This document shows positions 29,834 through 38,085 of a stretch of DNA of 48,920 bases, piece by piece; position 1 is the first letter of the stretch, and each line of letters starts with the position of its first letter. Source of the stretch: Mycobacterium sp. (lineage in GTDB: Bacteria; Actinomycetota; Actinomycetes; Mycobacteriales; Mycobacteriaceae); NCBI GenBank assembly GCA_019236925.1, contig JAFAID010000522.1:1-48920 (forward strand), written 5' to 3'. The notes beneath the pieces are model-generated. The model searched no databases. It was given only the letters and a program-made list of their open reading frames with translations, and was not told the DNA's origin. Position numbers and translations under genes: made by a program.

Positions 29834-30712
29834 CTAAGGCCGGGGATCTAGCCGTCGCGCGCTGACGAACTCGCGGCGAACTCCGGTCAGCGGGTCGACG
29901 AACTCGATGTGCTGCGCCAATAACTGCAACGGCGTGGAGAAGTCGTCGGCGGCTACGTCAATCACGTTGGGGTACAATGGGTCTCCAAAGATCGATATGC
30001 CGAGCGAAGCCATGTGCACCCGCAGCTGATGGGTGCGTCCGGTGCGCGGTGTCAGCCGATACAGTCCGTCCGGCGATATCCACTCCACAAGCGTCTCGGC
30101 GTTGGGCTCGCCTGGCTCTTCGACGGCCTGTAAATGGCCGCGGCGCTTGACAATCCGGCTGCGCACCACACGCGGCAACGCCAAGTCCGGGTTGACCCTA
30201 AAATCAGAGGCCCTCGCCAGATACGTCTTATGGACCCCACAGCGGGCGAACAGCGTCTGGTAGGCGCCACGAAGTTCGCGACGGATGGTGAACAGCAGCA
30301 CCCCGGCGGTCAGCCGGTCCAGCCGGTGGGCCGGGCTGAGCTCGGGTAATTCCAGTTCCCGGCGCAACCGCACCAGCGCGGTCTGCGCGACGTGGCGCCC
30401 GCGTGGCATGGTGGCCAGGAAGTGCGGCTTGTCGACGACCACGATGTTCTCGTCCTGATACAGCACCGGGATGTCGAACGGCACCGGCACCTCGTCGCGC
30501 AGGTCGCGGTAGAGGTAGACGCTGGCACCGGCCGGCAGCACGGTGGCGGGATCGAGCACGGCACCGCGGGAGTCGACGACCTCACCGGCGATCGCCTTGG
30601 CGGCAACGCCGGGCCCGAACCGGGTCAGCAATTCGTCGCCCAGCGCCCCGCCGCGCACCCGCAGTCGGGCCGGCCCCAATCCGTCGCGTGGCGGGAGCGG
30701 CAGCTGCCTCAT
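29834..30712 (-). CDS. RluA-type RNA pseudouridine synthase (Rv3300c-like)
   Basis: Pseudouridine synthase of 292 residues that isomerises uridine in rRNA or tRNA. The catalytic-Asp motif is SPAHRLDRLTAGVLLF. The downstream strands PRTGRTHQLRVHMASLG and IFGDPLYP are also typical of the RluA family. The N-terminal 85 residues may form an S4-like RNA-binding region. The ATG start at 30712 is 7 bp after the glpD2 stop, so the two are likely co-transcribed. M. tuberculosis has phoY1 between these genes; it is absent here. The RNA target is unknown. Confidence 0.92.
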   Translation of the reverse strand: MRQLPLPPRDGLGPARLRVRGGALGDELLTRFGPGVAAKAIAGEVVDSRGAVLDPATVLPAGASVYLYRDLRDEVPVPFDIPVLYQDENIVVVDKPHFLATMPRGRHVAQTALVRLRRELELPELSPAHRLDRLTAGVLLFTIRRELRGAYQTLFARCGVHKTYLARASDFRVNPDLALPRVVRSRIVKRRGHLQAVEEPGEPNAETLVEWISPDGLYRLTPRTGRTHQLRVHMASLGISIFGDPLYPNVIDVAADDFSTPLQLLAQHIEFVDPLTGVRREFVSARRLDPRP

Positions 30713-30719
30713 GGTCGGC

Positions 30720-32513
30720 TCAATTCAAGGGCACCGGTTCGAGGATCTCCGCGCGGACCTCGGGAGCGCTGGCGCGCAGCGCATCCGCCGATGCGTCGTC
30801 GGGCTGGGTCTGCGAGAGCACCTCGGCCTCCACCCGCGCCGTGTAGGTCTCGACCTCGCGGTCGACGTCGGCGGCGGTCCAGCCCAACACCGGCGCGACG
30901 ATTTCGGCCACCTCACGCGCGCAGTCGATCCCGCGGTGCGAGTACTCGATCGAAATCCGCATCCGGCGAGCCAGGATGTCCTCGAGATGCAAAGCCCCCT
31001 CGGCGACGGCGGCATACGCCGCTTCCACCTTCAGGTATCCCGGTGCCGCGGAGATCGGGTTGAGCAGGTCGCGGCGGTCGGCGGCCAGCGCCAGCACCTC
31101 GCTGATCAGTGATCCATAGCGGTCCAGCAGATGACGCACCCGGTAGGGGTGCAGTCCTTCCATGGCACCGACGTGCTCGGTCTGGTTGATCAGCGCGAAG
31201 TAGCCGTCGGCGCCCAGCAGCGGCACCTTCTCGGTGATCGACGGCGCCACTCGGGTCGGAACGTACTGCGCCGCTGCGTCGATCGCGTCGGCTGCCATCA
31301 CCCGATAGGTGGTGTATTTGCCGCCGGCGATGGCGACCAGACCGGGAGCCGGCACGGCGACCGCATGCTCGCGCGACAGCTTGGAGGTTTCCTCGCTCTC
31401 CCCGGCAAGCAGTGGCCGCAATCCGGCGTACACCCCGTCGATATCGGCGGGGGTCAGCGGGGTGGCCAGCACGGTGTTGACCGTGCCGAGGATGTAGTCG
31501 ATGTCGGCTTTGGTGGCCGCCGGATGCGCCAGGTCCAATCCCCATTCGGTATCGGTGGTGCCGATGATCCAATGGTTGCCCCACGGGATGACGAACATCA
31601 CCGACTTTTCGGTGCGCAGGATGATCGCGACGTCGCTGACGATCCGGTCCCGCGGCACCACGATGTGCACACCCTTGGATGCACGCACCTGAAACCGTCC
31701 GCGCTGCTTGGACAATGCCTGAATCTCGTCGGTCCACACCCCGGTCGCGTTGACGACGACATGACCGCGGACTTCGGTGACGGCGCCGTCCTCGGAGTCG
31801 CGCACCCGCACGCCGGTCACCCGGTCACCTTCGCGCAGCAACGAAACTACCTGAGTGGACGACCGCACCACTGCGCCGTAATGCGCGGCCGTACGCACAA
31901 CGGTCATGGTGTGGCGGGCGTCGTCGACGACGGTGTCGTAGAAGCGGATACCGCCGATCAGCGCACTGCGCTTCAGACCCGGGCACAGCCTCAGCGCACC
32001 CGCGCGAGTCAAATGCTTTTGTCCCGGAACGGATTTCGCGCCCCCAAGTTCGTCGTAAAGCAAGATGCCGGCAGCGACGTACGGCCGTTCCCACCACCGC
32101 TTGGTCAGCGGGTACAAGAACGGCAACGGCTTGACGAGATGCGGCGCCAAGGTGGTCAACGACAGCTCGCGCTCGAAGAGCGCCTCACGCACCAGTCCGA
32201 ACTCCAGTTGCTCCAAGTAGCGCAGCCCGCCGTGGAACATCTTCGACGATCGGCTCGACGTGCCGGAGGCGAAGTCACGCGCTTCGACCATCGCCACTTT
32301 CAGCCCGCGGGTGGCGGCATCCAGCGCGGATCCCGAGCCCACCACACCGCCACCGATGACGACGACGTCGAATTGTTCGCTGCCGAGTCGCTTCCAGGCC
32401 GAGGCGCGCTGCTCGGGTCCTAAGCGCTTCCAGGCCGAGGCGCGCTGTTCGGGTCCTAAGAAGGAACCGGGCCGGGTCTGCTCGCTCCCCGGTTCGCGAA
32501 TCGGGTCGCTCAC
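30720..32513 (-). CDS. glpD2: FAD-dependent glycerol-3-phosphate dehydrogenase GlpD2
   Basis: Membrane-associated enzyme oxidising sn-glycerol-3-phosphate to dihydroxyacetone phosphate and passing electrons to the quinone pool. It has 597 residues. The FAD-binding motif is FDVVVIGGGVVGSGSALDAA at about 48-67, the glycine-rich FAD segment is SKMFHGGLRYLEQL, and VIPWGNHWIIGTTDTEW and GGKYTTYRVMA line the active site. The GTG at 32513 (VSDPIREPG) follows AGGAG; the frame stays open to 32561. Near the N-terminus a 12-residue unit (LGPEQRASAWKR) is present twice because of a 36-bp tandem duplication. Confidence 0.95.
   Translation of the reverse strand: MSDPIREPGSEQTRPGSFLGPEQRASAWKRLGPEQRASAWKRLGSEQFDVVVIGGGVVGSGSALDAATRGLKVAMVEARDFASGTSSRSSKMFHGGLRYLEQLEFGLVREALFERELSLTTLAPHLVKPLPFLYPLTKRWWERPYVAAGILLYDELGGAKSVPGQKHLTRAGALRLCPGLKRSALIGGIRFYDTVVDDARHTMTVVRTAAHYGAVVRSSTQVVSLLREGDRVTGVRVRDSEDGAVTEVRGHVVVNATGVWTDEIQALSKQRGRFQVRASKGVHIVVPRDRIVSDVAIILRTEKSVMFVIPWGNHWIIGTTDTEWGLDLAHPAATKADIDYILGTVNTVLATPLTPADIDGVYAGLRPLLAGESEETSKLSREHAVAVPAPGLVAIAGGKYTTYRVMAADAIDAAAQYVPTRVAPSITEKVPLLGADGYFALINQTEHVGAMEGLHPYRVRHLLDRYGSLISEVLALAADRRDLLNPISAAPGYLKVEAAYAAVAEGALHLEDILARRMRISIEYSHRGIDCAREVAEIVAPVLGWTAADVDREVETYTARVEAEVLSQTQPDDASADALRASAPEVRAEILEPVPLN
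32389..32460. repeat. 36-bp tandem duplication inside glpD2
   Basis: Two adjacent 36-bp copies (32389-32424 and 32425-32460) differ at one base. The unit is a multiple of three, so the reading frame is kept and the protein gains one extra 12-residue repeat just before the FAD-binding domain. A partial third unit (LGSEQ) follows. This looks like a recent slippage or VNTR-type event. Confidence 0.9.
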
Positions 32514-32576
32514 GGCACAGGTCTCCTGTCGGTTACTCGTCAGTAGGGCACTGGCTCCCAAGGCTACCCGGCCGGG

Positions 32577-33983
32577 TCAGTCCAGGTCATCGTGTGCCAT
32601 CAGGCGCCGTGCTGCCTCCGTGATGGAGCCCGACAGCGATGGGTAAACGGACAGCGTTTCGGCCAGCTGATTCACGGTGATGCGGTTCTGCACGGCCATC
32701 GCGATCGGCAAAATCAACTCGGACGCGATCGGCGCCACCACCACGCCGCCGATGATCACGCCGGTGGACTGCCGGCAGAAGACCTTGACGAAACCTTGCC
32801 GCAGCCCCGACATCTTCGCTCGCGCGTTGGTTCGCAACGGCAGCATGATGCTCCTGGCATTCACGGATCCGTTGTCGATGGCCGATTGAGGAACACCGAC
32901 CGCGGCGATCTCTGGCCGGGTGAACACCGCGGCGGCCACCGTGCGAAGCCGGATGGGGCTGACGGCCTCCCCCAGCGCGTGCCACATGGCGATTCGGCCC
33001 TGCATCGCGGCGACGGACGCCAGCAGCAGCAGGCCGGTGCAGTCCCCGGCGGCGTAGATGCCGGGCACCGACGTGCGCGACACCCGGTCAACGGTCAGGT
33101 AGTTGCCATGTCCCAGCTCGATGCCCACCCGTTCCAGGCCCAGGCCGCTGGTGTTCGGAACCGACCCGATCGTCATCAGCGCATGGCTGCCCTCCACGGC
33201 GCGGCCGTCGGTCAGCTTGACCAGCACCCCGGAGTCGGTGCGGGTGACCGACTCCGCGCGCGCGTTCTTGACCAGCTGAACGCCGCGTTCGGCGAACGAA
33301 TCCTCCAGCACCCGGGCGGCGTCGGCGTCCTCATATGGCAGCACCCGGTCGCGGCTGGCCACCACCGTGACATCAACGCCCAATTCGGTATAGGCGTTCA
33401 CGAATTCGGCCCCGGTGACACCGGAACCCACCACGATCAGGTGCTCGGGCAGGGTGTCCAGGTCGTAGAGCTGCCGCCAGGTCAGAATGCGCTCGCCGTC
33501 AGGCTGCGCCGACGGCAAGACCCGTGGGCTGGCGCCGGTGGCGATCAGGACGACGTCGGCGTCATAGGTGTTGGTGGTGCCGTCGGCGGCGGTCGCCTTG
33601 ATGCAATGGGTTGCCAGACCGGGGGTCGCGTCGATCAGCTCACCTCGGCCGGCGACCACCTTCACACCCGCACTGATCAGTTGTGAACAGATGTCGTCGG
33701 ACTGCGCGGCGGCCAGCGTCTTGACGCGCTGGTTGATCTCCGGCAACGAGATTTTGGCGTCGTCGATGTCGATGTCGAAGCCCAGCCGGGGCGCCCGCCG
33801 CAGTTCGGTGCGCACGCCGGTGGAAGCGATGAACGTCTTCGATGGCACGCAGTCGAACAGCACTGCCGCACCGCCGAGGCCATCCGAGTCGATGACGGTG
33901 ACCTCGGCATCGCGTGCCGCCGCGACGAGCGCCGCCTCATATCCGGCTGGTCCTCCGCCGAGGATCACGATGCGGCTCGCCAC
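32577..33983 (-). CDS. lpdA: LpdA flavoprotein, NAD(P)H quinone reductase-like
   Basis: Flavoprotein disulfide reductase family member of 468 residues. The FAD dinucleotide motif is RIVILGGGPAGYEAALVA, the NAD(P)H motif is HLIVVGSGVTGAEFV, and the second FAD motif is GIYAAGDCTG. The usual redox pair CxxxxC is broken: the motif reads AAVLFDCVPSK, so Ala40 replaces the first Cys and only Cys45 remains. The C-terminal His-Glu pair is also missing (VYPSLSGS). It is therefore not a lipoamide dehydrogenase. The M. tuberculosis homologue (Rv3303c) was shown to be a quinone reductase. The start is GTG 33983. glpD2 lies 63 bp downstream. Confidence 0.94.
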   Translation of the reverse strand: MASRIVILGGGPAGYEAALVAAARDAEVTVIDSDGLGGAAVLFDCVPSKTFIASTGVRTELRRAPRLGFDIDIDDAKISLPEINQRVKTLAAAQSDDICSQLISAGVKVVAGRGELIDATPGLATHCIKATAADGTTNTYDADVVLIATGASPRVLPSAQPDGERILTWRQLYDLDTLPEHLIVVGSGVTGAEFVNAYTELGVDVTVVASRDRVLPYEDADAARVLEDSFAERGVQLVKNARAESVTRTDSGVLVKLTDGRAVEGSHALMTIGSVPNTSGLGLERVGIELGHGNYLTVDRVSRTSVPGIYAAGDCTGLLLLASVAAMQGRIAMWHALGEAVSPIRLRTVAAAVFTRPEIAAVGVPQSAIDNGSVNARSIMLPLRTNARAKMSGLRQGFVKVFCRQSTGVIIGGVVVAPIASELILPIAMAVQNRITVNQLAETLSVYPSLSGSITEAARRLMAHDDLD

Positions 33984-34058
33984 GGGTCTAACCTAACTAA
34001 CCTGTAGCCAACCTGTCGGATCACCGCCACTGCTGCGACGGCCGTTTAAGCTTTCTCC

Positions 34059-34532
34059 GTGCCGCTCTACGCTGCTTACGGCTCGAACATGCATCCCGAG
34101 CAGATGCTGCAGCGCGCACCCCACTCGCCGATGGCCGGAACTGGCTGGTTGCACGGTTGGCGGCTGACGTTCGGTGGCGAGGACATCGGCTGGGAGGGCG
34201 CACTGGCCACGGTCGTCGAGGATCCGGCCTCGAAGGTATTCGTCGTGCTCTACGACATGACTTCCGCGGACGAAAACAACCTCGATCGGTGGGAGGGGTC
34301 CGAGCTGGGCATCCACAAGAAGATCCGGTGCCGGGTGGAACGCTTGTCGTCCGACACGACCACCGATCCGGTTCTGGCGTGGCTGTATGTAGTCGACGCC
34401 TGGGAGGGTGGTCTGCCGTCGGCACGCTATATCGGCGTAATGGCCGATGCTGCGGAAATCGCCGGCGCGCCAGACGAATACGTGCACAACCTGCGCACGC
34501 GTCCGGCGCGGAACATCGGTCCGGGAACCTAA
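34059..34532 (+). CDS. Gamma-glutamylcyclotransferase-like (AIG2/GGCT fold) protein (Rv3304-like)
   Basis: Protein of 157 residues with the GGCT-like fold. The N-terminal MPLYAAYGSNMHPEQML is the YGSN substrate-binding loop, and FVVLYDMTSADENNLDRWEG carries the acidic catalytic position. Members cyclise gamma-glutamyl compounds to 5-oxoproline or act on related amides; the substrate here is unknown. The GTG start at 34059 lies 75 bp from the divergent lpdA start. It converges on amiA1 with a 4-bp 3' overlap. Confidence 0.85.
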   Translation: MPLYAAYGSNMHPEQMLQRAPHSPMAGTGWLHGWRLTFGGEDIGWEGALATVVEDPASKVFVVLYDMTSADENNLDRWEGSELGIHKKIRCRVERLSSDTTTDPVLAWLYVVDAWEGGLPSARYIGVMADAAEIAGAPDEYVHNLRTRPARNIGPGT

Positions 34533-35701
34533 CTCAAGACGGCGGACTGCTCGACGATGTTCGTCATCAGCCGCACCCCGATCCCAAGCGCACGCTCGTC
34601 GAGGTCGAACGTCGGCTGATGCAGGTCCAGCTGCGGACCATGGCCCGACCAGACTCCCAGCCGCGCCATCGCACCGGGCACTTCCTCCAAATACCAGGAG
34701 AAGTCCTCGCCGCCGCCGGACTGCCTGGTATCGGTCAGCACATCCGGGCCGATCGCCTCGATGGCGTGGGCGATGATGCGCGTCGAGATTTCCTCGTTGA
34801 CCACCGGCGGGACACCGCGGTTGTACTGCAGGGTGTGCTCGATACCCAGCGGCGACAACAGCGCGGCCACCGTCTCACGGACGATGCCCTCGAGACCCAG
34901 CCAGGTTTCGCGGCTAGCCGTGCGAATCGTGCCCCCCAGCACGCCAGCCTGCGGTATAGCGTTCATCGCCACCCCCGCATTGACCGCACCCCAGACCATC
35001 ACGGTGCTGTTGCGCGGGTCGATACGGCGGGACAGCACACCGGGCAGCCCGGTGATCAGCGTGCCCAGCCCGTAGACCAGGTCGGCGGTCAGGTGTGGCC
35101 GCGAGGTGTGCCCGCCCGGCGAATACAGGGTGATCTCGATCATGTCGGCCGCCGATGTGATCGGTCCCGCTGTCACCGCGACCTTGCCGACCGCCAGCCG
35201 AGGGTCGCAGTGCAGGGCGAAGATTCGGGTGACTCCGGACAGCGCGCCGGCGGCGATCGTGTCGATCGCGCCGCCGGGCATCAGTTCTTCGGCGGGCTGG
35301 AAAATCAGTCGCAGCCCGATCGGCAGTTCCGGCACCGTTGCGAGCACCAGCGCGGTTCCCAACAGGATCGCGGTGTGCCCGTCGTGGCCGCAGGCGTGCG
35401 CGACGTTGGGCATCGTCGATTCATATGGGGCACCGGTCCGCTCGGCCATCGGTAACGCGTCCATGTCGGCCCGCAACGCGATCCGGGGCTCTTGGTCCGG
35501 GCCGAAATCGCAGGTCAGTCCCGTCCCGCCGGGTAGCACCTTCGGGTTGAGCCCGGCGTCGGCCAACCGTTCGGCGACAAACTGTGTGGTCGCGTACTCC
35601 TGGCGGCCCAGCTCCGGGTAGCGGTGAATATGTCGCCGCCAGGCGACCAGGTCGTCGAAGTGCGCTGCGAGCCACGAGTCAGCGATGTCGGCAAGTCTCA
35701 T
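34529..35701 (-). CDS. amiA1: M20-family amidohydrolase AmiA1
   Basis: Zinc aminoacylase/carboxypeptidase-like hydrolase of 390 residues cleaving N-acyl amino acids or related amides. Motifs are the N-terminal RHIHRYPELGRQEYAT, ALRADMDALPM, the metal-site segment HACGHDGHTAILLG, the acidic FQPAEE with the catalytic Glu, and GGGEDFSWYLEEVPGAM at the C-terminus. It overlaps amiB1 by 4 bp and is the second gene of an amiB1-amiA1 operon. The two are paralogues, possibly acting on different substrates or as a pair. The true substrate is not known. Confidence 0.93.
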   Translation of the reverse strand: MRLADIADSWLAAHFDDLVAWRRHIHRYPELGRQEYATTQFVAERLADAGLNPKVLPGGTGLTCDFGPDQEPRIALRADMDALPMAERTGAPYESTMPNVAHACGHDGHTAILLGTALVLATVPELPIGLRLIFQPAEELMPGGAIDTIAAGALSGVTRIFALHCDPRLAVGKVAVTAGPITSAADMIEITLYSPGGHTSRPHLTADLVYGLGTLITGLPGVLSRRIDPRNSTVMVWGAVNAGVAMNAIPQAGVLGGTIRTASRETWLGLEGIVRETVAALLSPLGIEHTLQYNRGVPPVVNEEISTRIIAHAIEAIGPDVLTDTRQSGGGEDFSWYLEEVPGAMARLGVWSGHGPQLDLHQPTFDLDERALGIGVRLMTNIVEQSAVLS

Positions 35702-36879
35702 GAGCGCCGCTCCTCACGAGCCGCCAGCACCCGATCGCGTTCATCCGGTGACTCGGCAAGACGAACAACGGTGCGCGCCAACATGATTGCGCCATCGACA
35801 ACGGCCTTGTCAGCACTCGGACCGATCGCAGCCGCGGCGAAATCGGGCTGGTGCAGCGAAGCGCCGCCGGCGTCGACGGCGACCATCGGATGGATTCCCG
35901 GCAGGAGTTGCGTGACGTTTCCCATGTCGGTGCTGCCCAACGGGTGCGCGGCTTCGAGTTCCTCGTCGACGGGGGCGCGCCCGAGCCGGGTCATCTCGGC
36001 GCGGACGGTGCCGGCAAGCCACCGGTCGGGCTTGAGCGCGTCGTACATCGGCTCGGTGGGCTCGATGCTGTAGTCACAGCCGGTGGCCACCGCGCCGGCC
36101 AAGAAGCAGTCGGCCACCTTGACCGCCAGATCCGCGAGCGACGATGCTTCGGTGGCGCGCATCGTGTACTGCAATTCCGTCCGGCTCGGGATGACATTGG
36201 CGACGTGCCCGCCCTCGGCGATGATGCCGTGCACCTGCTGGCCAGGTGCCAGCTGTTGACGCAGCAGCCCGATGGCCACTTGCGCCACGGTGGCCGCGTC
36301 GGCAGCGTTGACACCCAGGAACGGTGCGGCCGAGGCATGTGCTTCCCGCCCGTGGTAGTCCACCCGAACCGCGGACAACGTCAGCGATCGGGCGGCCGCG
36401 ATATCCACCGGCCCGGGATGCACCATCATTGCGGCCGCCAAGTCGTCGAAGACTCCGGCGTTGAGCAGCAACACTTTTCCACCGCCGAACTCCTCGGCGG
36501 GTGTGCCCAGCAGCGCAACCGTCAGGCCCAGTTGGTCGGCGACGTCGGCGAGTGCCAGCGTGGCGCCCACTGCGGATGCGGCAATGATGTTGTGTCCGCA
36601 GGCATGACCGATTCCAGGCAGCGCGTCATACTCGGCGCACACGCCCACTGCCAAGGGACCGCTGCCGAAGTCGGCACGGAAAGCGGTGTCCAATCCACCG
36701 GCTGCCGCGGTGATCTCGAAGCCTCGCTCAGCCGCCAGCGCTTGCGTCTTGGCGCAACTGCGATGCTCGGCGAACGCCAACTCCGGTTCGGCGTGGATCG
36801 CGTGGGACAGCTCGATCAGGTCCGTGCCACGGCGCCGCACCGCGTCCTCGACGCGATTCAACACCGGGATTGAGGCCAT
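35698..36879 (-). CDS. amiB1: M20-family amidohydrolase AmiB1
   Basis: Paralogue of AmiA1, 393 residues, closer to the aminobenzoyl-glutamate hydrolase (AbgB) group. It shows IHAEPELAFAEHRS, VCAEYDALPGIGHACGHN (metal-binding Asp, His and Cys), LGTPAEEFGGGK with the catalytic Glu, and the C-terminal LGSTDMGNVTQLLPGIHP. The start is ATG 36879, and its stop overlaps the amiA1 start (ATGA). It is separated by 67 bp from the MarR-linked operon upstream on the same strand, so some read-through is possible. Confidence 0.93.
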   Translation of the reverse strand: MASIPVLNRVEDAVRRRGTDLIELSHAIHAEPELAFAEHRSCAKTQALAAERGFEITAAAGGLDTAFRADFGSGPLAVGVCAEYDALPGIGHACGHNIIAASAVGATLALADVADQLGLTVALLGTPAEEFGGGKVLLLNAGVFDDLAAAMMVHPGPVDIAAARSLTLSAVRVDYHGREAHASAAPFLGVNAADAATVAQVAIGLLRQQLAPGQQVHGIIAEGGHVANVIPSRTELQYTMRATEASSLADLAVKVADCFLAGAVATGCDYSIEPTEPMYDALKPDRWLAGTVRAEMTRLGRAPVDEELEAAHPLGSTDMGNVTQLLPGIHPMVAVDAGGASLHQPDFAAAAIGPSADKAVVDGAIMLARTVVRLAESPDERDRVLAAREERRS

Positions 36880-36946
36880 CCTCGCAGTATCTCACCGACG
36901 ATCACTGCCCATCACAACGACTAGTTTTGGCGCCGTCGCGACCGGC

Positions 36947-37411
36947 TCACATGTCGCGCGGGGTCCGCATGTGCGCCTCGGCGCGAAGCCATGCCTGCGC
37001 CGGGACAAATCGCTCGTCATCCCAGCTGGCGGATCGCACTCGTATTCGTCCCCGCCAATTTTTCATGATGGCGACGTGAACGGGCCACCGGATGAAACGA
37101 CGCAAATCCGCGTGACTTTCCCAGATGGACAGCGATCCGCCGCGCCACTCAACCTGCTTGCCCCACAGCCAAAGCCCGACCGCGCCGCGCATGATCGGCC
37201 AGCTTTCCGCCAGCTTCATGCCCAATGCGGCGATCTGTTGCCAATCCTTCTCGGAATCGGAATGAAAGTCGGTGAAACTCACCACGACCGGGGACTGGCT
37301 CCCGTCGGACGGGCCGGGCAGCCAGTCCGTGCTGAGGATGCCGCTCCCGGGCGTGATTGGCGGCTGACCATTGCCAGCAGAGGGAACGCCACCGAAGGAT
37401 GTTGTCGTCAT
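36947..37411 (-). CDS. Small protein resembling dimeric alpha/beta-barrel monooxygenases
   Basis: Protein of 154 residues. After a flexible Gly/Pro-rich N-terminus of about 35 residues, the core reads VVVSFTDFHSDSEKDWQQI, a Trp-rich strand region (AVGLWLWGKQVEWRGGSLSI), WESHADLRRFIRWPVH and a final RIRVRSASWDD. The beta-alpha-beta pattern and the WES...L..F...H layout recall stress-responsive or antibiotic-monooxygenase-like barrels, but I cannot name a family with confidence. The ATG at 37411 overlaps the upstream stop (ATGA), so translation is coupled to the TIGR03086-type gene. It is part of the MarR-controlled unit. Confidence 0.72.
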   Translation of the reverse strand: MTTTSFGGVPSAGNGQPPITPGSGILSTDWLPGPSDGSQSPVVVSFTDFHSDSEKDWQQIAALGMKLAESWPIMRGAVGLWLWGKQVEWRGGSLSIWESHADLRRFIRWPVHVAIMKNWRGRIRVRSASWDDERFVPAQAWLRAEAHMRTPRDM

Positions 37412-38034
37412 GCCGCTGCCGGTGGCTTCCACTGCGGGGAGCGGCCGAGATAAGCGAGGATGCGATCGAGGTCGTTGGTCGGCTCCATCGACGGGATCGC
37501 CGGGCCAAACACCGCACTGTCCGAGGTGCGGAAACCCCCGTCGGGCACCGCGAACGCTAAAGGCAATGCGGCGGCCACAACGTCGACCGGAAGCTCAAAG
37601 GGTTGACCCATCGTCCGAGCCACATCCCAGCCGTGCACGACGTAGTCCACAAAGTGAAAACCAATCGCCACTGAACCCGGGAAGGTTGCGCCGGACCCAA
37701 ACTCCGGTAGCACGAACGGCGCATCGAGCACATCATCACCGGCGAACGCGTCTATCACTGCGGTGGCGGCCGCCGAGTAGGTGCCGGCTGGGTCAACTGC
37801 CACCGCTTCAGCGACGGTGTCGGGTTGCCATATCGCCTGGTCGGCACCGAGGCCGCGTGCGGCGGCGGCAAAGCCGCGATGCTGCGCCGTCATGTGGGTG
37901 AGCAAGTCGGCGAGACTCCAACCAACACACGGCGTCACCTTCGATAAGTCGTCGGCGGTGACGGCCGAGACCACGTCAACAGAGGCCAGTACCGCAATCC
38001 GATGTAACGGCCGAATATCGTGAATTATCTGCAT
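37408..38034 (-). CDS. TIGR03086-type DinB-like metal-binding protein
   Basis: Protein of 208 residues of the actinobacterial TIGR03086 group, related to the DinB/mycothiol-dependent maleylpyruvate isomerase fold. The typical helices [21 protein letters not shown] and [19 protein letters not shown] carry His residues (HMTAQH and VHGWD) that bind a divalent metal. Such proteins are thought to be thiol (mycothiol)-dependent transferases or detoxifying enzymes. ATG 38034 is preferred over 38040 because a consensus promoter places the transcript start there. Translation couples to the downstream small protein. The start codon lies within the palindrome read by the divergent MarR gene. Confidence 0.85.
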   Translation of the reverse strand: MQIIHDIRPLHRIAVLASVDVVSAVTADDLSKVTPCVGWSLADLLTHMTAQHRGFAAAARGLGADQAIWQPDTVAEAVAVDPAGTYSAAATAVIDAFAGDDVLDAPFVLPEFGSGATFPGSVAIGFHFVDYVVHGWDVARTMGQPFELPVDVVAAALPLAFAVPDGGFRTSDSAVFGPAIPSMEPTNDLDRILAYLGRSPQWKPPAAA

Positions 38035-38059
38035 GCGCATATCATATGCGTATGCAGAT
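38027..38059. promoter_or_regulatory. 33-bp near-perfect palindrome, MarR operator
   Basis: An inverted repeat centred on 38043 has 16-bp arms with a single mismatch: outer arms ATCTGCAT and ATGCAGAT, inner arms GCGCATAT and ATATGCGT. It covers the -10 region and start codon of the TIGR03086-type gene and lies 27 bp from the marR start. Symmetry, AT-richness and place between divergent genes fit a MarR-family operator. Confidence 0.8.
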
Positions 38060-38069
38060 CATATGTCAA
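38041..38069 (-). promoter_or_regulatory. Consensus SigA promoter overlapping the operator
   Basis: On the minus strand TTGACA (38069-38064), a 17-bp spacer and TATGAT (38046-38041) give a near-ideal housekeeping promoter. The -10 lies inside the palindrome, so a bound repressor would block it. Transcription would begin near 38034, the ATG of the TIGR03086-type gene, implying a leaderless mRNA. Confidence 0.7.
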
Positions 38070-38085
38070 CCGTTATCATTAAGAG

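Noticed and set aside
29589..29837. 82-codon plus-strand frame in the gap near the lpqC relic
   Set aside because: Lacks a convincing ribosome site and any family feature; Arg/Ala-rich composition fits chance in high-GC DNA. Left as unexplained sequence.
32577..33983. Calling lpdA a functional lipoamide dehydrogenase or mycothione reductase
   Set aside because: One redox Cys and the C-terminal His-Glu pair are missing, so disulfide chemistry is not supported.
35851..36873. 340-codon plus-strand frame across amiB1
   Set aside because: Shadow of amiB1, which has all M20 motifs on the minus strand.
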